DNA of 64,000 nucleotides from Dyella nitratireducens (GCF_014642835.1 NZ_BMJA01000001.1:1413102-1477101), one strand, 5' to 3'. Counted from the stretch's first letter, positions 1 through 9,673 are shown. Numbers and translations: made by a program. The notes: generated from the sequence alone by a model not told the origin.

Positions 1-101
1 GGCGTGCGCAGCGCAGCGAGGGGGCCGGCAATCAGAATGAACAACGCAAGGACGACGAACGTATAGGGGCGCGCGAGTGCGATGCGAACCAGACCCAGCA
101 T
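1..101 (-). CDS. RND efflux permease, N-terminal fragment
   Basis: The first 33 codons of a leftward gene that runs off the window. The peptide starts MLGLVRIALARPYTFVVLAL and continues into one hydrophobic helix followed by AALRTP. This is the usual start of AcrB/MdtB-type RND permeases: a cytoplasmic amphipathic helix, TM1, then the periplasmic porter domain. The ATG at 99-101 is preceded by GGAAG. The gene lies downstream, on the same strand, of an OmpR-type sensor/regulator pair, so regulation by that pair is plausible. Only the N-terminus is visible, so substrate class (drug or metal) cannot be judged. Confidence 0.72.
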   Translation of the reverse strand, partial: MLGLVRIALARPYTFVVLALFILIAGPLAALRT

Positions 102-290
102 GCGATGGCTTCCAGCGTGCGTTGACGATGGCGCCTATTATCTTGATCGCTGCGACGCAGCACCTTTCGGGGGCATGAAGATTGTTTCATTCATGAAAAA
201 AGTTTCATGAAAACTGTCATGCAACGGCAAACTTGCTCGATGCTAAAGTTTCATGAAAACTGTCATGCAACGGCAAACTTGCTCGATGCT
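102..290. promoter_or_regulatory. Upstream region of the RND gene with repeated TCATG boxes
   Basis: Between the RND start and the repeat element at 291 there is no gene. TCATG boxes occur at 191-195, 205-209, 217-221, 251-255 and 263-267, several within a TTTCATGAAA palindrome. Direct repeats of this kind are typical binding sites of OmpR-family regulators, and such a regulator is encoded two genes upstream. The assignment as an operator is inference. Confidence 0.35.
199..290. repeat. Perfect 46-bp tandem duplication (two copies)
   Basis: Positions 199-244 and 245-290 are identical 46-bp units, each containing TTTCATGAAA and a second TCATG. The second unit abuts the palindromic element at 291. 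The duplication doubles the TCATG boxes in front of the RND permease gene and could be recent. Confidence 0.9.
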
Positions 291-363
291 GTAGGTTGGG
301 GTGCAAACCCCAACACCGCCGTGCTTGTCACCGCGGCATGCTGGGGTTTGCACCCCAACCTAC
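291..363. repeat. REP-like palindromic element, copy 1
   Basis: A 73-bp inverted repeat whose outer arms are GTAGGTTGGGGTGCAAACCC and its complement. Each arm can also fold alone, because GGGGTGCAAACCCC is self-complementary. Two further copies lie at 15996-16071 and 20696-20769. The stop codon (TAG) of the adjacent sensor kinase is formed by the element's own terminal CTAC/GTAG. It resembles REP elements; no transposase is nearby. Confidence 0.85.
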
Positions 364-1748
364 AGCAGGCGGCACGCCATCACCATTCGCGTACCGCCCT
401 GCCCGCCTTCGATGCGCAGATCGAAATCATGCAGCTTGGCGATTGCCGCAACGATGCTCAGGCCCAGGCCATGGCCCGCGGCGGTATCGAGCCCACCTTC
501 GCCCCGATAGAAGCGTTGCCATACTGCGTGGCGCTGTGCCTCAGGGATGCCGGGGCCGCTGTCCGCCACCTCGATATGCGCCATGCCGGGTTCGGCGCGC
601 TTTGCGCTCAGAAGCACGCTACCGCCTTGCGGCGTGAACTTGATGGCATTGCTGACCAGGTTGCCGATGGCTTCGAACAGGAGATCCGGATCGGCCTGTG
701 CAAGCAGGTCCGGATCGGCTTCCAGTACAAACCGCAAAGACTGGTCTTCGGCTAGTGGTGCGTAAAGCTCGTGCACGTGCTGCAGCGTCTGCCCCAGATC
801 GACGGCGATGAAACCTTCGCGCCGGCGCCGGTCTTCCAGTTCGGAAATACGCAGCAGCGCGCGGAAGCGCGCAAGCACTTCGTCGATATCGCTGACGCAT
901 TGCTCGACCAATGCCGTATGCGGATCGTCTTCCTTCATCTGCTGCTCGACGCGATACAGCTGTGAACGCAAACGCGTCAGCGGCGTGCGCAGATCGTGCG
1001 CGATGTTGTCGCACACGCCTTTGACTTCACCCATCAGACGTTCGATCTGATCGAGCATGTCGTTGACGATGGCAGCAAGGCGGTCCAATTCATCGCCACG
1101 ATTGCTGACAGGCAGGCGTCGGCGCAGATCACCCTGCATGATCACGCGGGTGGCCGATTCGATCTGCCGTATACGGCGGCGCGGTGCGCGATTGAGGATC
1201 AGGCCGCCGATCAGGCCCGGTACCAGCGTGAACGAAAGTCCCCACCCCAGCGCATGCCAGGTGATGCTGCTTACTTGCGCCGCGATACGCGTGGTGTGCG
1301 CGAGCACCAGCACCTCGCCATTCCCGAGGCGCGCAGCGATCACCGAAAGCTTCGAGGTTTTGGGTGCGAAGGGACCGCTTACTACCTGTTCGGTCGGCAG
1401 GCGCAAGGTCAGGGAATCAGGTTTGACGCCGGGTGGCATCTGCAGGATGTCGCCGTATAGCCACTTGCCATGGGCATCGAATAAACCCCAGGCGTTGTAG
1501 TTGGTTTCTTCGAGCACGACGTAGTCGTTCAACGCGACCAGCATGTGCTCTTCGTCGAGGCCGCGCAGATAGCCCACCTGCTGCCGGAGTTGTGTATCGG
1601 TACGATTTTCCAGGTAGTGCCTAGTTTCCCAGTAGATGAAACCCAGCAGCACCGTGCCCCAGATCACGAAGAACACGCCGTAGGCGAGCAGCAGGCGCGA
1701 GGTGGTGTTGCGCCAGTGGATCGACCAATTTTTGCCTGGACTAGCCAA
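360..1748 (-). CDS. Two-component sensor histidine kinase
   Basis: A 462-residue inner-membrane sensor kinase. TM1 is about residues 18-40 and TM2 about 165-186, flanking a periplasmic sensor of about 125 residues, followed by HAMP, HisKA with the phospho-accepting His251 in HDLRTPLTRL, and a HATPase domain with the N box (GNLVSNAIKF) and G boxes (DSGPGIP, GHGLGLSI). It would autophosphorylate and pass phosphate to the regulator encoded just upstream. Its first codon, TTG at 1746-1748, overlaps the last codons of that regulator, so the two are translationally coupled. The stop codon is supplied by the palindromic element at 291-363. The signal sensed is unknown; the RND pump downstream suggests an efflux-related stimulus. 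Confidence 0.9.
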   Translation of the reverse strand: MASPGKNWSIHWRNTTSRLLLAYGVFFVIWGTVLLGFIYWETRHYLENRTDTQLRQQVGYLRGLDEEHMLVALNDYVVLEETNYNAWGLFDAHGKWLYGDILQMPPGVKPDSLTLRLPTEQVVSGPFAPKTSKLSVIAARLGNGEVLVLAHTTRIAAQVSSITWHALGWGLSFTLVPGLIGGLILNRAPRRRIRQIESATRVIMQGDLRRRLPVSNRGDELDRLAAIVNDMLDQIERLMGEVKGVCDNIAHDLRTPLTRLRSQLYRVEQQMKEDDPHTALVEQCVSDIDEVLARFRALLRISELEDRRRREGFIAVDLGQTLQHVHELYAPLAEDQSLRFVLEADPDLLAQADPDLLFEAIGNLVSNAIKFTPQGGSVLLSAKRAEPGMAHIEVADSGPGIPEAQRHAVWQRFYRGEGGLDTAAGHGLGLSIVAAIAKLHDFDLRIEGGQGGTRMVMACRLL

Positions 1749-2415
1749 CGCGATATCCGGAACCGCGTACGGTGCGGATCAAAGGCGAATCGCCATCGCC
1801 ATCAACTTTGCGCCGCAGCCGTGCAATGTGTACGTCGATAAGGTTCGTGCCTGGATCGAAGCGCAGGCCCCACACGCTTTCGAATATCATCGCGCGCGTG
1901 AGCACCTGGCCCGGATAACGCATAAGGAATTCCAGCAGGCGGTATTCGGTAGGCAGCAAGGTCAATTCACGCGGTCCACGGCGCGCGGTGCGCGTGATCA
2001 TGTCCAGTTCCAGGTCCGCCACACGCAGCTTGGTTTGCGCGGGGTGCTCCTGCCGGTGTCGGCGCAGCAGCACCTCGATGCGCGCGGCCATTTCGTCCGG
2101 CGCAAACGGCTTGGTGAGGTAGTCGTCGCCGCCGGCACGCAGACCGCGCACGCGTTCGTCCACATCACCGAGCGCGCTGATCATCAGCACCGGTATGGTG
2201 ATGCCGCGCTCACGCAGTTGCTTGACCAGGGTGAGGCCGTCCATGCCAGGCAGCATGAGGTCCAGCGTGATCGCGTCGTAATGCGGCTCCAGCGCACGCT
2301 GGAAACCCTGCTGCCCGTCATGCACACGGTCGGCGCTGATACCGTGCGCGGCCAGCTCCAGCACGATTTCGCGTGCGGTGATCTCGTCGTCTTCGATGAC
2401 CAGAATGTTGGGCAT
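1741..2415 (-). CDS. OmpR/PhoB-family response regulator
   Basis: A 224-residue regulator starting MPNILVIEDDE at 2415; an in-frame upstream ATG at 2439 adds residues outside the family and lacks support. The receiver domain (1-115) has the acidic pair ED, the phospho-acceptor Asp in LDLMLPGMDG and the conserved Lys in TKPF. The C-terminal winged helix carries LTLLPTEYRLLEFL and the DNA-contacting segment VDVHIARLRRK-like (here LIDVHIARLRRKV). It is encoded with the sensor kinase that follows, with which it overlaps by 8 bp. The nearest likely target is the RND efflux gene beyond that kinase. Confidence 0.92.
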   Translation of the reverse strand: MPNILVIEDDEITAREIVLELAAHGISADRVHDGQQGFQRALEPHYDAITLDLMLPGMDGLTLVKQLRERGITIPVLMISALGDVDERVRGLRAGGDDYLTKPFAPDEMAARIEVLLRRHRQEHPAQTKLRVADLELDMITRTARRGPRELTLLPTEYRLLEFLMRYPGQVLTRAMIFESVWGLRFDPGTNLIDVHIARLRRKVDGDGDSPLIRTVRGSGYRVG

Positions 2416-2453
2416 GAGCCGTCCAGGCGGTAAATCCACGCGGACTTAAACAC

Positions 2454-2480
2454 AAAACGGCCTCCACGAGGGAGGCCGTT
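2454..2480 (-). terminator. Rho-independent terminator of rpoH
   Basis: On the minus strand AACGGCCTCC pairs perfectly with GGAGGCCGTT around a 5-nt loop, followed by a short T run. It lies 24 bp after the rpoH stop and before the response-regulator start. Confidence 0.85.
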
Positions 2481-2504
2481 CAAGTCGTGCGTGTCAGTGC
2501 CGCT

Positions 2505-3362
<858 letters not shown>

Positions 3363-3391
3363 GTTGGAACCTCCTGAAAGATGGGGTGAGC

Positions 3392-3418
3392 TTAGCACTC
3401 GGGTACTTGGAGTGCTAA
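3392..3418. promoter_or_regulatory. CIRCE element (HrcA operator) upstream of rpoH
   Basis: TTAGCACTC, a 9-bp spacer, then GAGTGCTAA: an exact match to the CIRCE consensus bound by the heat-shock repressor HrcA. It sits between the rpoH ribosome-binding site and its putative promoter, on the leader side. CIRCE is usually found before groESL or the hrcA-grpE-dnaK operon. Confidence 0.93.
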
Positions 3419-3445
3419 AGGCACTGATGAGTTCCGGCGCCTTTT

Positions 3446-3463
3446 GTGTACCGCATAGTACAC
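3446..3463. promoter_or_regulatory. Palindrome upstream of rpoH
   Basis: GTGTAC, 6 bp, GTACAC: a perfect dyad about 84 bp upstream of the rpoH start and 28 bp beyond the CIRCE. It may be an additional operator or lie in the promoter. The binding protein is unknown. Confidence 0.3.
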
Positions 3464-3587
3464 GAACTACCCCGGGTCTGTCCATGTGGGTGGATGCCGG
3501 GAAAACAAACTTCAAGCGTGACTTGTGACCCGTGAATGAGGGGTCTGAAAGAGGTCAACAAGAGGTTGGTCTGGCGCGGGGGCCGCG

Positions 3588-4325
3588 CTAGACCTCTCCC
3601 AATTGGGCTCGCGGCGGCAGCGACCAGTCGATCGGCGCCTGCCCGTTGGCCTGCAGATACCGGTTGGCGGCGGAAAAGTGCCCGCAGCCCAAAAAGCCCC
3701 GATGGGCGGACAGCGGCGAAGGGTGCACCGACTTCAGCACCGCATGGCGGCGGGTATCGATGAGCTGGCCCTTTCGCTGGGCGTAGGAGCCCCACAGCAT
3801 GAAGACGATGCCCTCGCGTTCACGGTTGAGGGCGTCGATAGCCGCATCGGTAAACCCTTCCCAGCCCTTGCTCTGATGCGAGGCGGCCAGGCTGCGCTCG
3901 ACGGTGAGCACGGCGTTGAGCAGCAGTACGCCGCGATCCGCCCAGGGCGTCAGGCAGCCATGGTCGGGAAAGGGGATGCCTAGGTCGCGCTCGATTTCCT
4001 TGAAGATGTTGATCAGCGACGGCGGCGCTGGCACGCCCGGCCGCACCGAGAAACACAGACCATGCGCCTGGCCCGGGCCGTGGTAGGGATCCTGCCCCAG
4101 GATCACCACACGTACCGCTTCGAACGGTGTGTGCCTGAAGGCATTGAAGATCTCCGGGCCGGGCGGATAGATCACCTTGCCTGCGCGCTTCTCGGCACGC
4201 AGAAATTCGGACAGCGCGCGCATGTCCGGACGTTGCAGGTAATCACCGATGCGGTTTTTCCAGGATGGCTCGAGCTTGATCCGTTCTTCGTCGCTCATCG
4301 GGGCTGCAGGTTGTTCGATCGCCAT
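3588..4325 (-). CDS. ung: Uracil-DNA glycosylase, family 1
   Basis: A 245-residue base-excision repair enzyme that removes uracil from DNA. Motif [14 protein letters not shown] with the catalytic Asp, is near residue 77, and motif [11 protein letters not shown] with the catalytic His, is near residue 200. The length matches family-1 UNG proteins. The ATG at 4325 is used; MSDEERIKL nine residues later is a possible shorter start. The gene stands alone between rpoH and a response regulator. A GC-rich hairpin at 3568-3594 overlaps the stop but has no T run. Confidence 0.96.
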   Translation of the reverse strand: MAIEQPAAPMSDEERIKLEPSWKNRIGDYLQRPDMRALSEFLRAEKRAGKVIYPPGPEIFNAFRHTPFEAVRVVILGQDPYHGPGQAHGLCFSVRPGVPAPPSLINIFKEIERDLGIPFPDHGCLTPWADRGVLLLNAVLTVERSLAASHQSKGWEGFTDAAIDALNREREGIVFMLWGSYAQRKGQLIDTRRHAVLKSVHPSPLSAHRGFLGCGHFSAANRYLQANGQAPIDWSLPPRAQLGEV

Positions 4326-4342
4326 TCCCGCATCATAGGAGA

Positions 4343-5191
4343 TCAGGGGACCCCTGCGCTCTCCCGCGCACGCAGATGCTGTGCCACGCGCAATTGGAAC
4401 AACAATTTGGTGACCAGCAGTCTTTCTTCGACCGGCTTTTCCACCAGGTCGTTGGCGCCGGCGCGAATCAGCGCGGCCTGGTTGTCGGGATTCTCATCGC
4501 CGGTCATCACCAGCACCGGGAGCTTACCTTTGCCGTAGCCGAATTCGGTACGAATGCGCTGCAGCAGATCGCCGCCCGTCAATTCGCCCTTGAGGCTCAC
4601 GTCCGTAAGCACGAGATCCGCGCCGACTACGCCTTGTGCACGTTCGGTTTCCAGCAAGGCGAGCGCGTCTTCCACGCTCACCACGTGGCGCACGGTAAGC
4701 CCGATTTTTTCCAGCATGCGACGCGTAGCCAGTGCGACCACCCGGCTGTCTTCCACGTACAGCACCACGCCCTCGGCGGCGCTTTCCGGACGCACGTAGC
4801 CGCGGATGAATTCCGCCAGCGCCTGAAAGCCAAGTGATTTGTCGAAATAATCGGTGACGTGTTCGCCTAGCGCACGGCGATGCAGGCGGTCGTCCACATC
4901 GCCGGAAACAACCACGATCGGCACGTAGATCTGCGGCGCGGACTCGCGTACGTAGCGCGCTAACTCCAGCCCGTCCATATCGGGCAAGCGCAAGGAGATG
5001 GTGATGAAGTCGAACACACCGCTTTGAAGCAGCTTGTGTGCGTCGGCACCGGTGCCGCAGTCCACCACTTCCGCTTGCGGCAATTCTTTTTGGAGCACGC
5101 GCGAGATCAGCTGGCGGACTACCTTGGAGCCGTCCACCACCAGCACGCGCGGTGCCGCGCTGAGATCACGGCTGCTGATACTTGCACTCAT
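4343..5191 (-). CDS. Response regulator with two receiver domains, first one degenerate
   Basis: A 282-residue protein of two receiver domains and no output domain. The start at 5191 (MSASISSRD) has GGGGA 6 bp upstream; ATGs at 5218 and 5227 are alternatives. Receiver 1 lacks the usual acidic pair (VVDGSK instead of xDDS) and has Ser in place of the phospho-acceptor Asp ([13 protein letters not shown]). Receiver 2 is intact: [19 protein letters not shown] and the Lys in EKP. It could be a phosphate sink or a protein-protein adaptor, for example in motility signalling. No cognate kinase is adjacent. Confidence 0.85.
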   Translation of the reverse strand: MSASISSRDLSAAPRVLVVDGSKVVRQLISRVLQKELPQAEVVDCGTGADAHKLLQSGVFDFITISLRLPDMDGLELARYVRESAPQIYVPIVVVSGDVDDRLHRRALGEHVTDYFDKSLGFQALAEFIRGYVRPESAAEGVVLYVEDSRVVALATRRMLEKIGLTVRHVVSVEDALALLETERAQGVVGADLVLTDVSLKGELTGGDLLQRIRTEFGYGKGKLPVLVMTGDENPDNQAALIRAGANDLVEKPVEERLLVTKLLFQLRVAQHLRARESAGVP

Positions 5192-5420
5192 CAAATTCCC
5201 CACATCCCGGTCTTGCATGGCTTCCATGCATAGCTAGTTCGGCAGGCATCCCCTGCGCCTGTAGGGCCTATTCTATCCAGCCCTAAAGAAATGACCGCTA
5301 TGTTGACCCAGAACAGTAGAAATGGGGTGCGAACGGCTTCACCGCTCGCTGTTCCGGCCGGGATTGACGCGAGACTGGCCTTTCAGGCCAACCCTCTTCT
5401 CGCGCGGAAGGCGAGCAAAG

Positions 5421-6392
5421 TTAGGCAGCCTTTCGCAGCTGCCAAGCACTTACCAGGCGCGCGCCCAGCCAGCCCAGCAAGGCAGCAGCCACCGGCACCG
5501 CCACCAGCAACCACGGTGGAAGGCCAGCTACGCGCAGCTTCCCTTCGTAAACCTGACTGAGTTTGGTCACCGGCTCGACCAGCGCAAACTCGATCGCCAG
5601 GGCCAGACCCACCGCCAGTACACCGCTGAACAAGCCATACCAGATGCCCGCATACAAATACGGACGGCGCACAAACGCACGGCTCGCACCAATGAGCTTC
5701 AGCACGCCGATCTCTTCGGCACGGCTGGTGATGTCCACGCGCACTGTATTGCCGACCACCAGCAACACCGCCAGCGCGAACAAGGCCGCCAAGATCAGCA
5801 CGACGCGATTGCCCACGCCCAGCAGCGCATCCAGCCGCTGCCGCCAGGTACCGCTGTCCTGCACCATGTCCACGCCTTGCATGCCGCGCAAATCGGCCAC
5901 CAGCCGACTGGCCGCATCGGCAGAAATCCCGTCTTGCGGCTGCACTTCGAGCACGAAAGGCAGCGGGTTGTCGTCCAGCGCACGCAAGGCATCGGAGAAG
6001 CCCTGCATCTTGCTGAGCTCATCCATAGCCTGCTGCGGCGACTTCACGGTGACGTTCGCGACACCGTCATGCTGACCGATCTGCTTGGCCAGCAATTGCG
6101 CGTTGCCTGTCACCTGATCGGTTTTCAGGAACACGTTGATGACCTGGTTACGCCCCAGCGCATCGCCAAGCGATTGCGCGTTGGAGAGCAACAAGTAGAA
6201 CGCCAGCGGCAACGCCAACGCCAAACCCATCACGGCGATGGTGAGCAAACTGCCGACCGGTTTGGAAGCAAGACGCCGCAGGCTGTCACCCGCGCTCCAA
6301 CCATGGTGCTCGCGCCAGCTGGAGAACGGATGGCGATGGCTGCGCTCACTACGTGCCGTTGCGGGTGCCTGTGTTTCGGTCGGTGTGCTCAC
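5421..6392 (-). CDS. ftsX: Cell-division ABC transporter permease FtsX
   Basis: A 323-residue inner-membrane protein, partner of FtsE, which couples divisome state to peptidoglycan hydrolase activation. It has an Arg/His-rich cytoplasmic N-terminus, a first TM near residues 50-72, a periplasmic loop of about 125 residues, then three TM helices in the FtsX-fold domain, including the conserved RAEEIGVLKLIGAS. The GTG start at 6392 overlaps the ftsE stop (GTGA) and is preceded by GGAGG inside ftsE, so the pair is translationally coupled. Confidence 0.95.
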   Translation of the reverse strand: MSTPTETQAPATARSERSHRHPFSSWREHHGWSAGDSLRRLASKPVGSLLTIAVMGLALALPLAFYLLLSNAQSLGDALGRNQVINVFLKTDQVTGNAQLLAKQIGQHDGVANVTVKSPQQAMDELSKMQGFSDALRALDDNPLPFVLEVQPQDGISADAASRLVADLRGMQGVDMVQDSGTWRQRLDALLGVGNRVVLILAALFALAVLLVVGNTVRVDITSRAEEIGVLKLIGASRAFVRRPYLYAGIWYGLFSGVLAVGLALAIEFALVEPVTKLSQVYEGKLRVAGLPPWLLVAVPVAAALLGWLGARLVSAWQLRKAA

Positions 6393-7066
6393 AGCACCTC
6401 CTCCGCGGCGACGTCGGCAACCAGCCGGCCGTGATCCAGCACGACCACTCGCTTCTTCATGCGTTTAATCAACGGCAGGTCATGGCTGGCGATCAGCACG
6501 GTTGTGCCAACCTGCTGGAACTCGGCGAACAGACTCATGATTTCAACCGCCAATTGCGGATCGAGGTTGCCGGTAGGCTCGTCGGCAATCAGCACGCCCG
6601 GCTTGGCAACGATCGCGCGGGCAATACCCACGCGCTGCTGTTCGCCGGTGGACAGCGACACGGGCAGCTGGCGTTCGTAATCAAGCAGGCCGACTTTTTC
6701 CAACGCTGCGCGCACGCGGCGCCCGCGCTCCAGTGGTGCAATGCCGCCGATCACCAGCGGCAGTTCGACGTTGGCGAAAACCGTGCGATCCATCAACAGG
6801 CGGTGATCCTGGAACACCATGCCAAGGCTGCGGCGCAACTTGGGAATGCCGCTCCGACCAATCTTGGCCAGGTTCTGGCCATCCAGTGAGATGTGCCCAT
6901 GCGATGGGCGTTCGATCAGCGCCAGCAACTTGAGCAAGGTGCTCTTGCCTGCACCGGAATGCCCGGTGACGAAAGCCATCTCGCCTTTGGCGACTTCGAA
7001 CGTAAGCTGCGAAAGGGCTTCATGCCCCCCTTCGTAACGCTTGCTGACTTGATCGAAGCGGATCAC
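6389..7066 (-). CDS. ftsE: Cell-division ABC transporter ATPase FtsE
   Basis: A 225-residue ABC ATPase. Walker A is GHSGAGKST (about 35-43), the Q-loop lies in GMVFQDHR, the signature is LSTGEQQR (usually LSGGEQQR, so one Gly to Thr change), and Walker B is VLIADEPTGNLD. The start is GTG at 7066 with GGGGA upstream. It overlaps ftsX and forms the FtsEX complex. rhlB lies upstream on the same strand, separated by 112 bp. Confidence 0.96.
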   Translation of the reverse strand: MIRFDQVSKRYEGGHEALSQLTFEVAKGEMAFVTGHSGAGKSTLLKLLALIERPSHGHISLDGQNLAKIGRSGIPKLRRSLGMVFQDHRLLMDRTVFANVELPLVIGGIAPLERGRRVRAALEKVGLLDYERQLPVSLSTGEQQRVGIARAIVAKPGVLIADEPTGNLDPQLAVEIMSLFAEFQQVGTTVLIASHDLPLIKRMKKRVVVLDHGRLVADVAAEEVL

Positions 7067-7178
7067 GCGTTCCCCGTCCTAGAGCCTTGGATGGCCGCAA
7101 GGATACGGGAAGGATCGGTGTTGTGTGCAGGTTTGCCGCGTGCGTTGCCAGCCAATCGATGGCAACGCACGTCGTAAT

Positions 7179-8831
7179 TCAGCGGCCGGTAAACAGCCGC
7201 GCGATACGGCGGAAGAAACCAAGTTTCTGCGGGGCCGCCTGCGGACCGGATGGCGATTGCGCCACCACCTGGCGCGAGGGACGGTTGGTGCTTGCCGTAG
7301 CGACCTGGTTGACGGCTACTTCCGTTGCCGGTGTAGCGGCGCCCGAATGACGACGACCGCGACCGCCACGACGACGGCGACGCTTGCTTTCGCCGCTTGC
7401 GCCTTCCAGCGCAGACGCCGTGGCTGGTTGCACGGAAGGTTTGGCGTTGTCCGTATGAGCGACACGCTCCTCACGTGGCTTGCGCGGACGATCATCACGA
7501 CGCTGCCCGGACGAACCCTCACCTCCGCGCCCACCACCGCGACGGCCACGCGAACCAGATGGTTTGCTGTCGTTGCGCGGCGTCACCTTGTCACCGAATT
7601 CCGCGCTGTCTGAAGCGGCCTCGGCAGCGAATTGGGGATCGATCTGCTTCGGTGTCGGCATCACCAGCAGTTCCGGCTCAAGATTGGCCACCGGAATTTT
7701 CTGCCCGATGTACTCCTCGATATCCGGCAACGACATCGCATACAGATCGCAAGCAAAGCTGATCGCATCGCCCTCTGCACCCAGGCGCGCGGTGCGGCCG
7801 ATGCGGTGCACGTAATCCTCGGCATCCTGCGGCAAGTCGTAGTTGAACACGTGGCTTACGGCTGGAATGTGCAGGCCACGCGCGGCGACGTCAGTACACA
7901 CGAGCACGTCGAGCTGGCCATCCTGGAAGCGTTGCAGCAGTTTCTGGCGCTTGAGCTGCGGCACGTCGCCGGACAACGCTCCGACGCGATAACCCTGGCG
8001 TTTGACGCGCTCGGTGATGCGCTCGGCAGCGGCTTTGGTGTTGACGAAGATGATGCTGCGTTCCGCCTTGGTGCGCTCAAGCAGGTTGAGCAACAGCGGC
8101 ATCTTTTCTTCTTTGGCCGGGAAGTACACCTGCTGGCGCACGCGATCGGCGGTGACGTTGTCGGTCTCCACCACCATCTTCTCGGCGTTGTGCATGTGCT
8201 CATAAGCCAGCTCCAGCACGCGATGCGACAGCGTGGCGGAGAACAGCAGCACCTGGCGCTGCTCGCGCGCCGGCAGGCGGCGGAAGATGAAGCGTACGTC
8301 CTTGATGAAGCCGAGATCGAACATGCGATCGGCTTCGTCGATCACCATCACTTCCACGCCGTTGAAGCCGAATACGTTCTGCTTGTAATAGTCGAGCAGC
8401 CGGCCGGGCGTGGCGATGATGATGTCGCAGCCATCCTTCAACAGCTGGCGCTGCTTGTCGTAATCGACGCCGCCGTAGATCAGCGCCGTGCGCAAGCCGG
8501 TGTAGCGGCCGATGTTCTTGGCGTCTTTCTCGATCTGGATCGCCAGCTCGCGCGTGGGGGCGATCACCAGGGCGCGTGGATCGGAATCCTTGCGTTCGGC
8601 CACCGCCGGCTGGCTGAGCAGGCGGTTCATCAGCGCGACCAGGAAGGCGCAGGTCTTGCCGGTGCCGGTCTGGGCCTGTCCGGCAACGTCGCGGCCGGTA
8701 AGGGCTGTCGGCAGGGTCAGCGCCTGAATGGGCGTGCAGCGTGCAAAGCCGGCTTCGTCGAGGCCTTTTTGCAGCAGCGGATGCAAGTCGAATTGGGTAA
8801 AGAAGGTTTCAGTGAGTACGGTTTGGGACAT
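7179..8831 (-). CDS. rhlB: DEAD-box RNA helicase RhlB
   Basis: A 550-residue ATP-dependent RNA helicase. The core has the Q motif ([10 protein letters not shown]), motif I AQTGTGKT, Ia PTRELA, motif II DEAD, motif III SAT, and motif [14 protein letters not shown]-terminal tail of about 150 residues is rich in Arg/Gly/Ser with an [12 protein letters not shown] patch, typical of the long RhlB of Xanthomonadales and likely RNA- or degradosome-binding. The start at 8831 ([11 protein letters not shown]) matches the family; the frame extends 42 codons further without family support. It is divergent from trxA-rho, as in E. coli. Confidence 0.93.
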   Translation of the reverse strand: MSQTVLTETFFTQFDLHPLLQKGLDEAGFARCTPIQALTLPTALTGRDVAGQAQTGTGKTCAFLVALMNRLLSQPAVAERKDSDPRALVIAPTRELAIQIEKDAKNIGRYTGLRTALIYGGVDYDKQRQLLKDGCDIIIATPGRLLDYYKQNVFGFNGVEVMVIDEADRMFDLGFIKDVRFIFRRLPAREQRQVLLFSATLSHRVLELAYEHMHNAEKMVVETDNVTADRVRQQVYFPAKEEKMPLLLNLLERTKAERSIIFVNTKAAAERITERVKRQGYRVGALSGDVPQLKRQKLLQRFQDGQLDVLVCTDVAARGLHIPAVSHVFNYDLPQDAEDYVHRIGRTARLGAEGDAISFACDLYAMSLPDIEEYIGQKIPVANLEPELLVMPTPKQIDPQFAAEAASDSAEFGDKVTPRNDSKPSGSRGRRGGGRGGEGSSGQRRDDRPRKPREERVAHTDNAKPSVQPATASALEGASGESKRRRRRGGRGRRHSGAATPATEVAVNQVATASTNRPSRQVVAQSPSGPQAAPQKLGFFRRIARLFTGR

Positions 8832-9192
8832 GAATGGGAATCTGATACGGGCCGGCGACCAAGCGCTTTGGCCCGGTCCCGCAGTCAGTCTGGCAACCTT
8901 GGGACGGGTGGATGGATGCGGCGCGCTGGATGCAAGGCGCCGAAAGCGCAGCAACATCCCGCCAGCATAGGTGAAACGGCTTGTAAAGCGGCTTCACCTA
9001 TGCCAGCCGGACCGTGCGGGTGCCCTTGAATCGCTTGAATCGCGGCCCGACTTAGGCTGGAATGGAATACATGCCGCAACGGCACTGACTCCACTGACCG
9101 GATCGACCCCGCGCCCCATGGGCACTTCACTAGTGTAGCTGATGATCGGCACGCGGTCTTAACCCCACCCGCCTTACCTTCGGAGACCCACG
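8832..9192. promoter_or_regulatory. Divergent rhlB / trxA intergenic region with inverted repeat
   Basis: A 361-bp gene-free stretch between divergent rhlB and trxA, which must hold both promoters. CATAGGTGAA at 8966-8975 and TTCACCTATG at 8993-9002 form a 10-bp perfect inverted repeat around 17 bp. This could be a hairpin in the long rhlB leader or a protein-binding dyad. No convincing sigma-70 pair was identified by eye. Confidence 0.4.
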
Positions 9193-9519
9193 GTGAGCGA
9201 ACTGATTACCCATGTGAGTGACGACACCTTCGACCACGAAGTGCTGAAGTCCGAAACCCCTGTACTGCTCGATTTCTGGGCCGAGTGGTGCGGACCCTGC
9301 AAGGCCATCGCCCCGGCGCTGGACGAGCTGGCCAAGGATTACCAGGGCAAGCTGCGCGTGGTGAAGCTGAACATCGACCATAACCAGCAAACCCCCCGCA
9401 ATTTCGGCGTGCGCGGCATTCCCACCCTGATGGTGTTCAAGAACGGCAAGGTGGAAGCCACCCAGATCGGCGCCGTCAGCAAGGGGCAACTCAAGCAGAT
9501 GATCGACAAGGCCATCTGA
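9193..9519 (+). CDS. trxA: Thioredoxin 1
   Basis: A 108-residue cytoplasmic thiol-disulfide oxidoreductase with the active site WAEWCGPCK at about residues 28-36 and the cis-Pro in RGIPTLMVF. The length is standard. The start is GTG at 9193 with GGAGA 8 bp upstream. It is followed by rho at 155 bp, an order conserved in many gammaproteobacteria. Confidence 0.97.
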   Translation: MSELITHVSDDTFDHEVLKSETPVLLDFWAEWCGPCKAIAPALDELAKDYQGKLRVVKLNIDHNQQTPRNFGVRGIPTLMVFKNGKVEATQIGAVSKGQLKQMIDKAI

Positions 9520-9673
9520 TAGCTGTTGTATAATCCGTCGCTGCAGCCACCCTTTACGGGGCTGCGCGACGGGTGCTAGATTCTTTTCAGTTGGGGCTGT
9601 CCTGCCCTCTCGCGCATTCCGCGCAACGCTCGTCCTCCCTCCTGTCATCAACGGCGCCCCGTGAGGTTTGCCC
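9520..9673 (+). promoter_or_regulatory. rho promoter and leader
   Basis: A TATAAT box at 9529-9534, just after the trxA stop, is a good -10 candidate for rho, though no clear -35 is spaced correctly. The leader contains GCAGCC / GGCTGC arms at 9543-9548 and 9560-9565 and a C-rich tract, compatible with Rho autoregulation of its own leader. The last 23 bases before and at the start codon nearly duplicate the gshA start region (see findings). Confidence 0.5.

Noticed and set aside
199-363. Possible CRISPR array or phage attachment site from the repeats
   Set aside because: Only two tandem units without spacers, followed by a palindrome also found elsewhere; no cas genes or integrase.
3568-3594. 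GC-rich hairpin at the ung stop as a terminator
   Set aside because: Good stem (GGTCT and GCGCGG arms) but followed by AACCTCTTG with no T run; too weak to list.
5376-5390. TGGCCT-TTC-AGGCCA dyad after ftsX
   Set aside because: Only a 6-bp stem and no T run; may be chance.
7632-9029. 465-codon open frame opposite rhlB
   Set aside because: Shadow; no recognisable domain, and rhlB motifs are all intact on the other strand.
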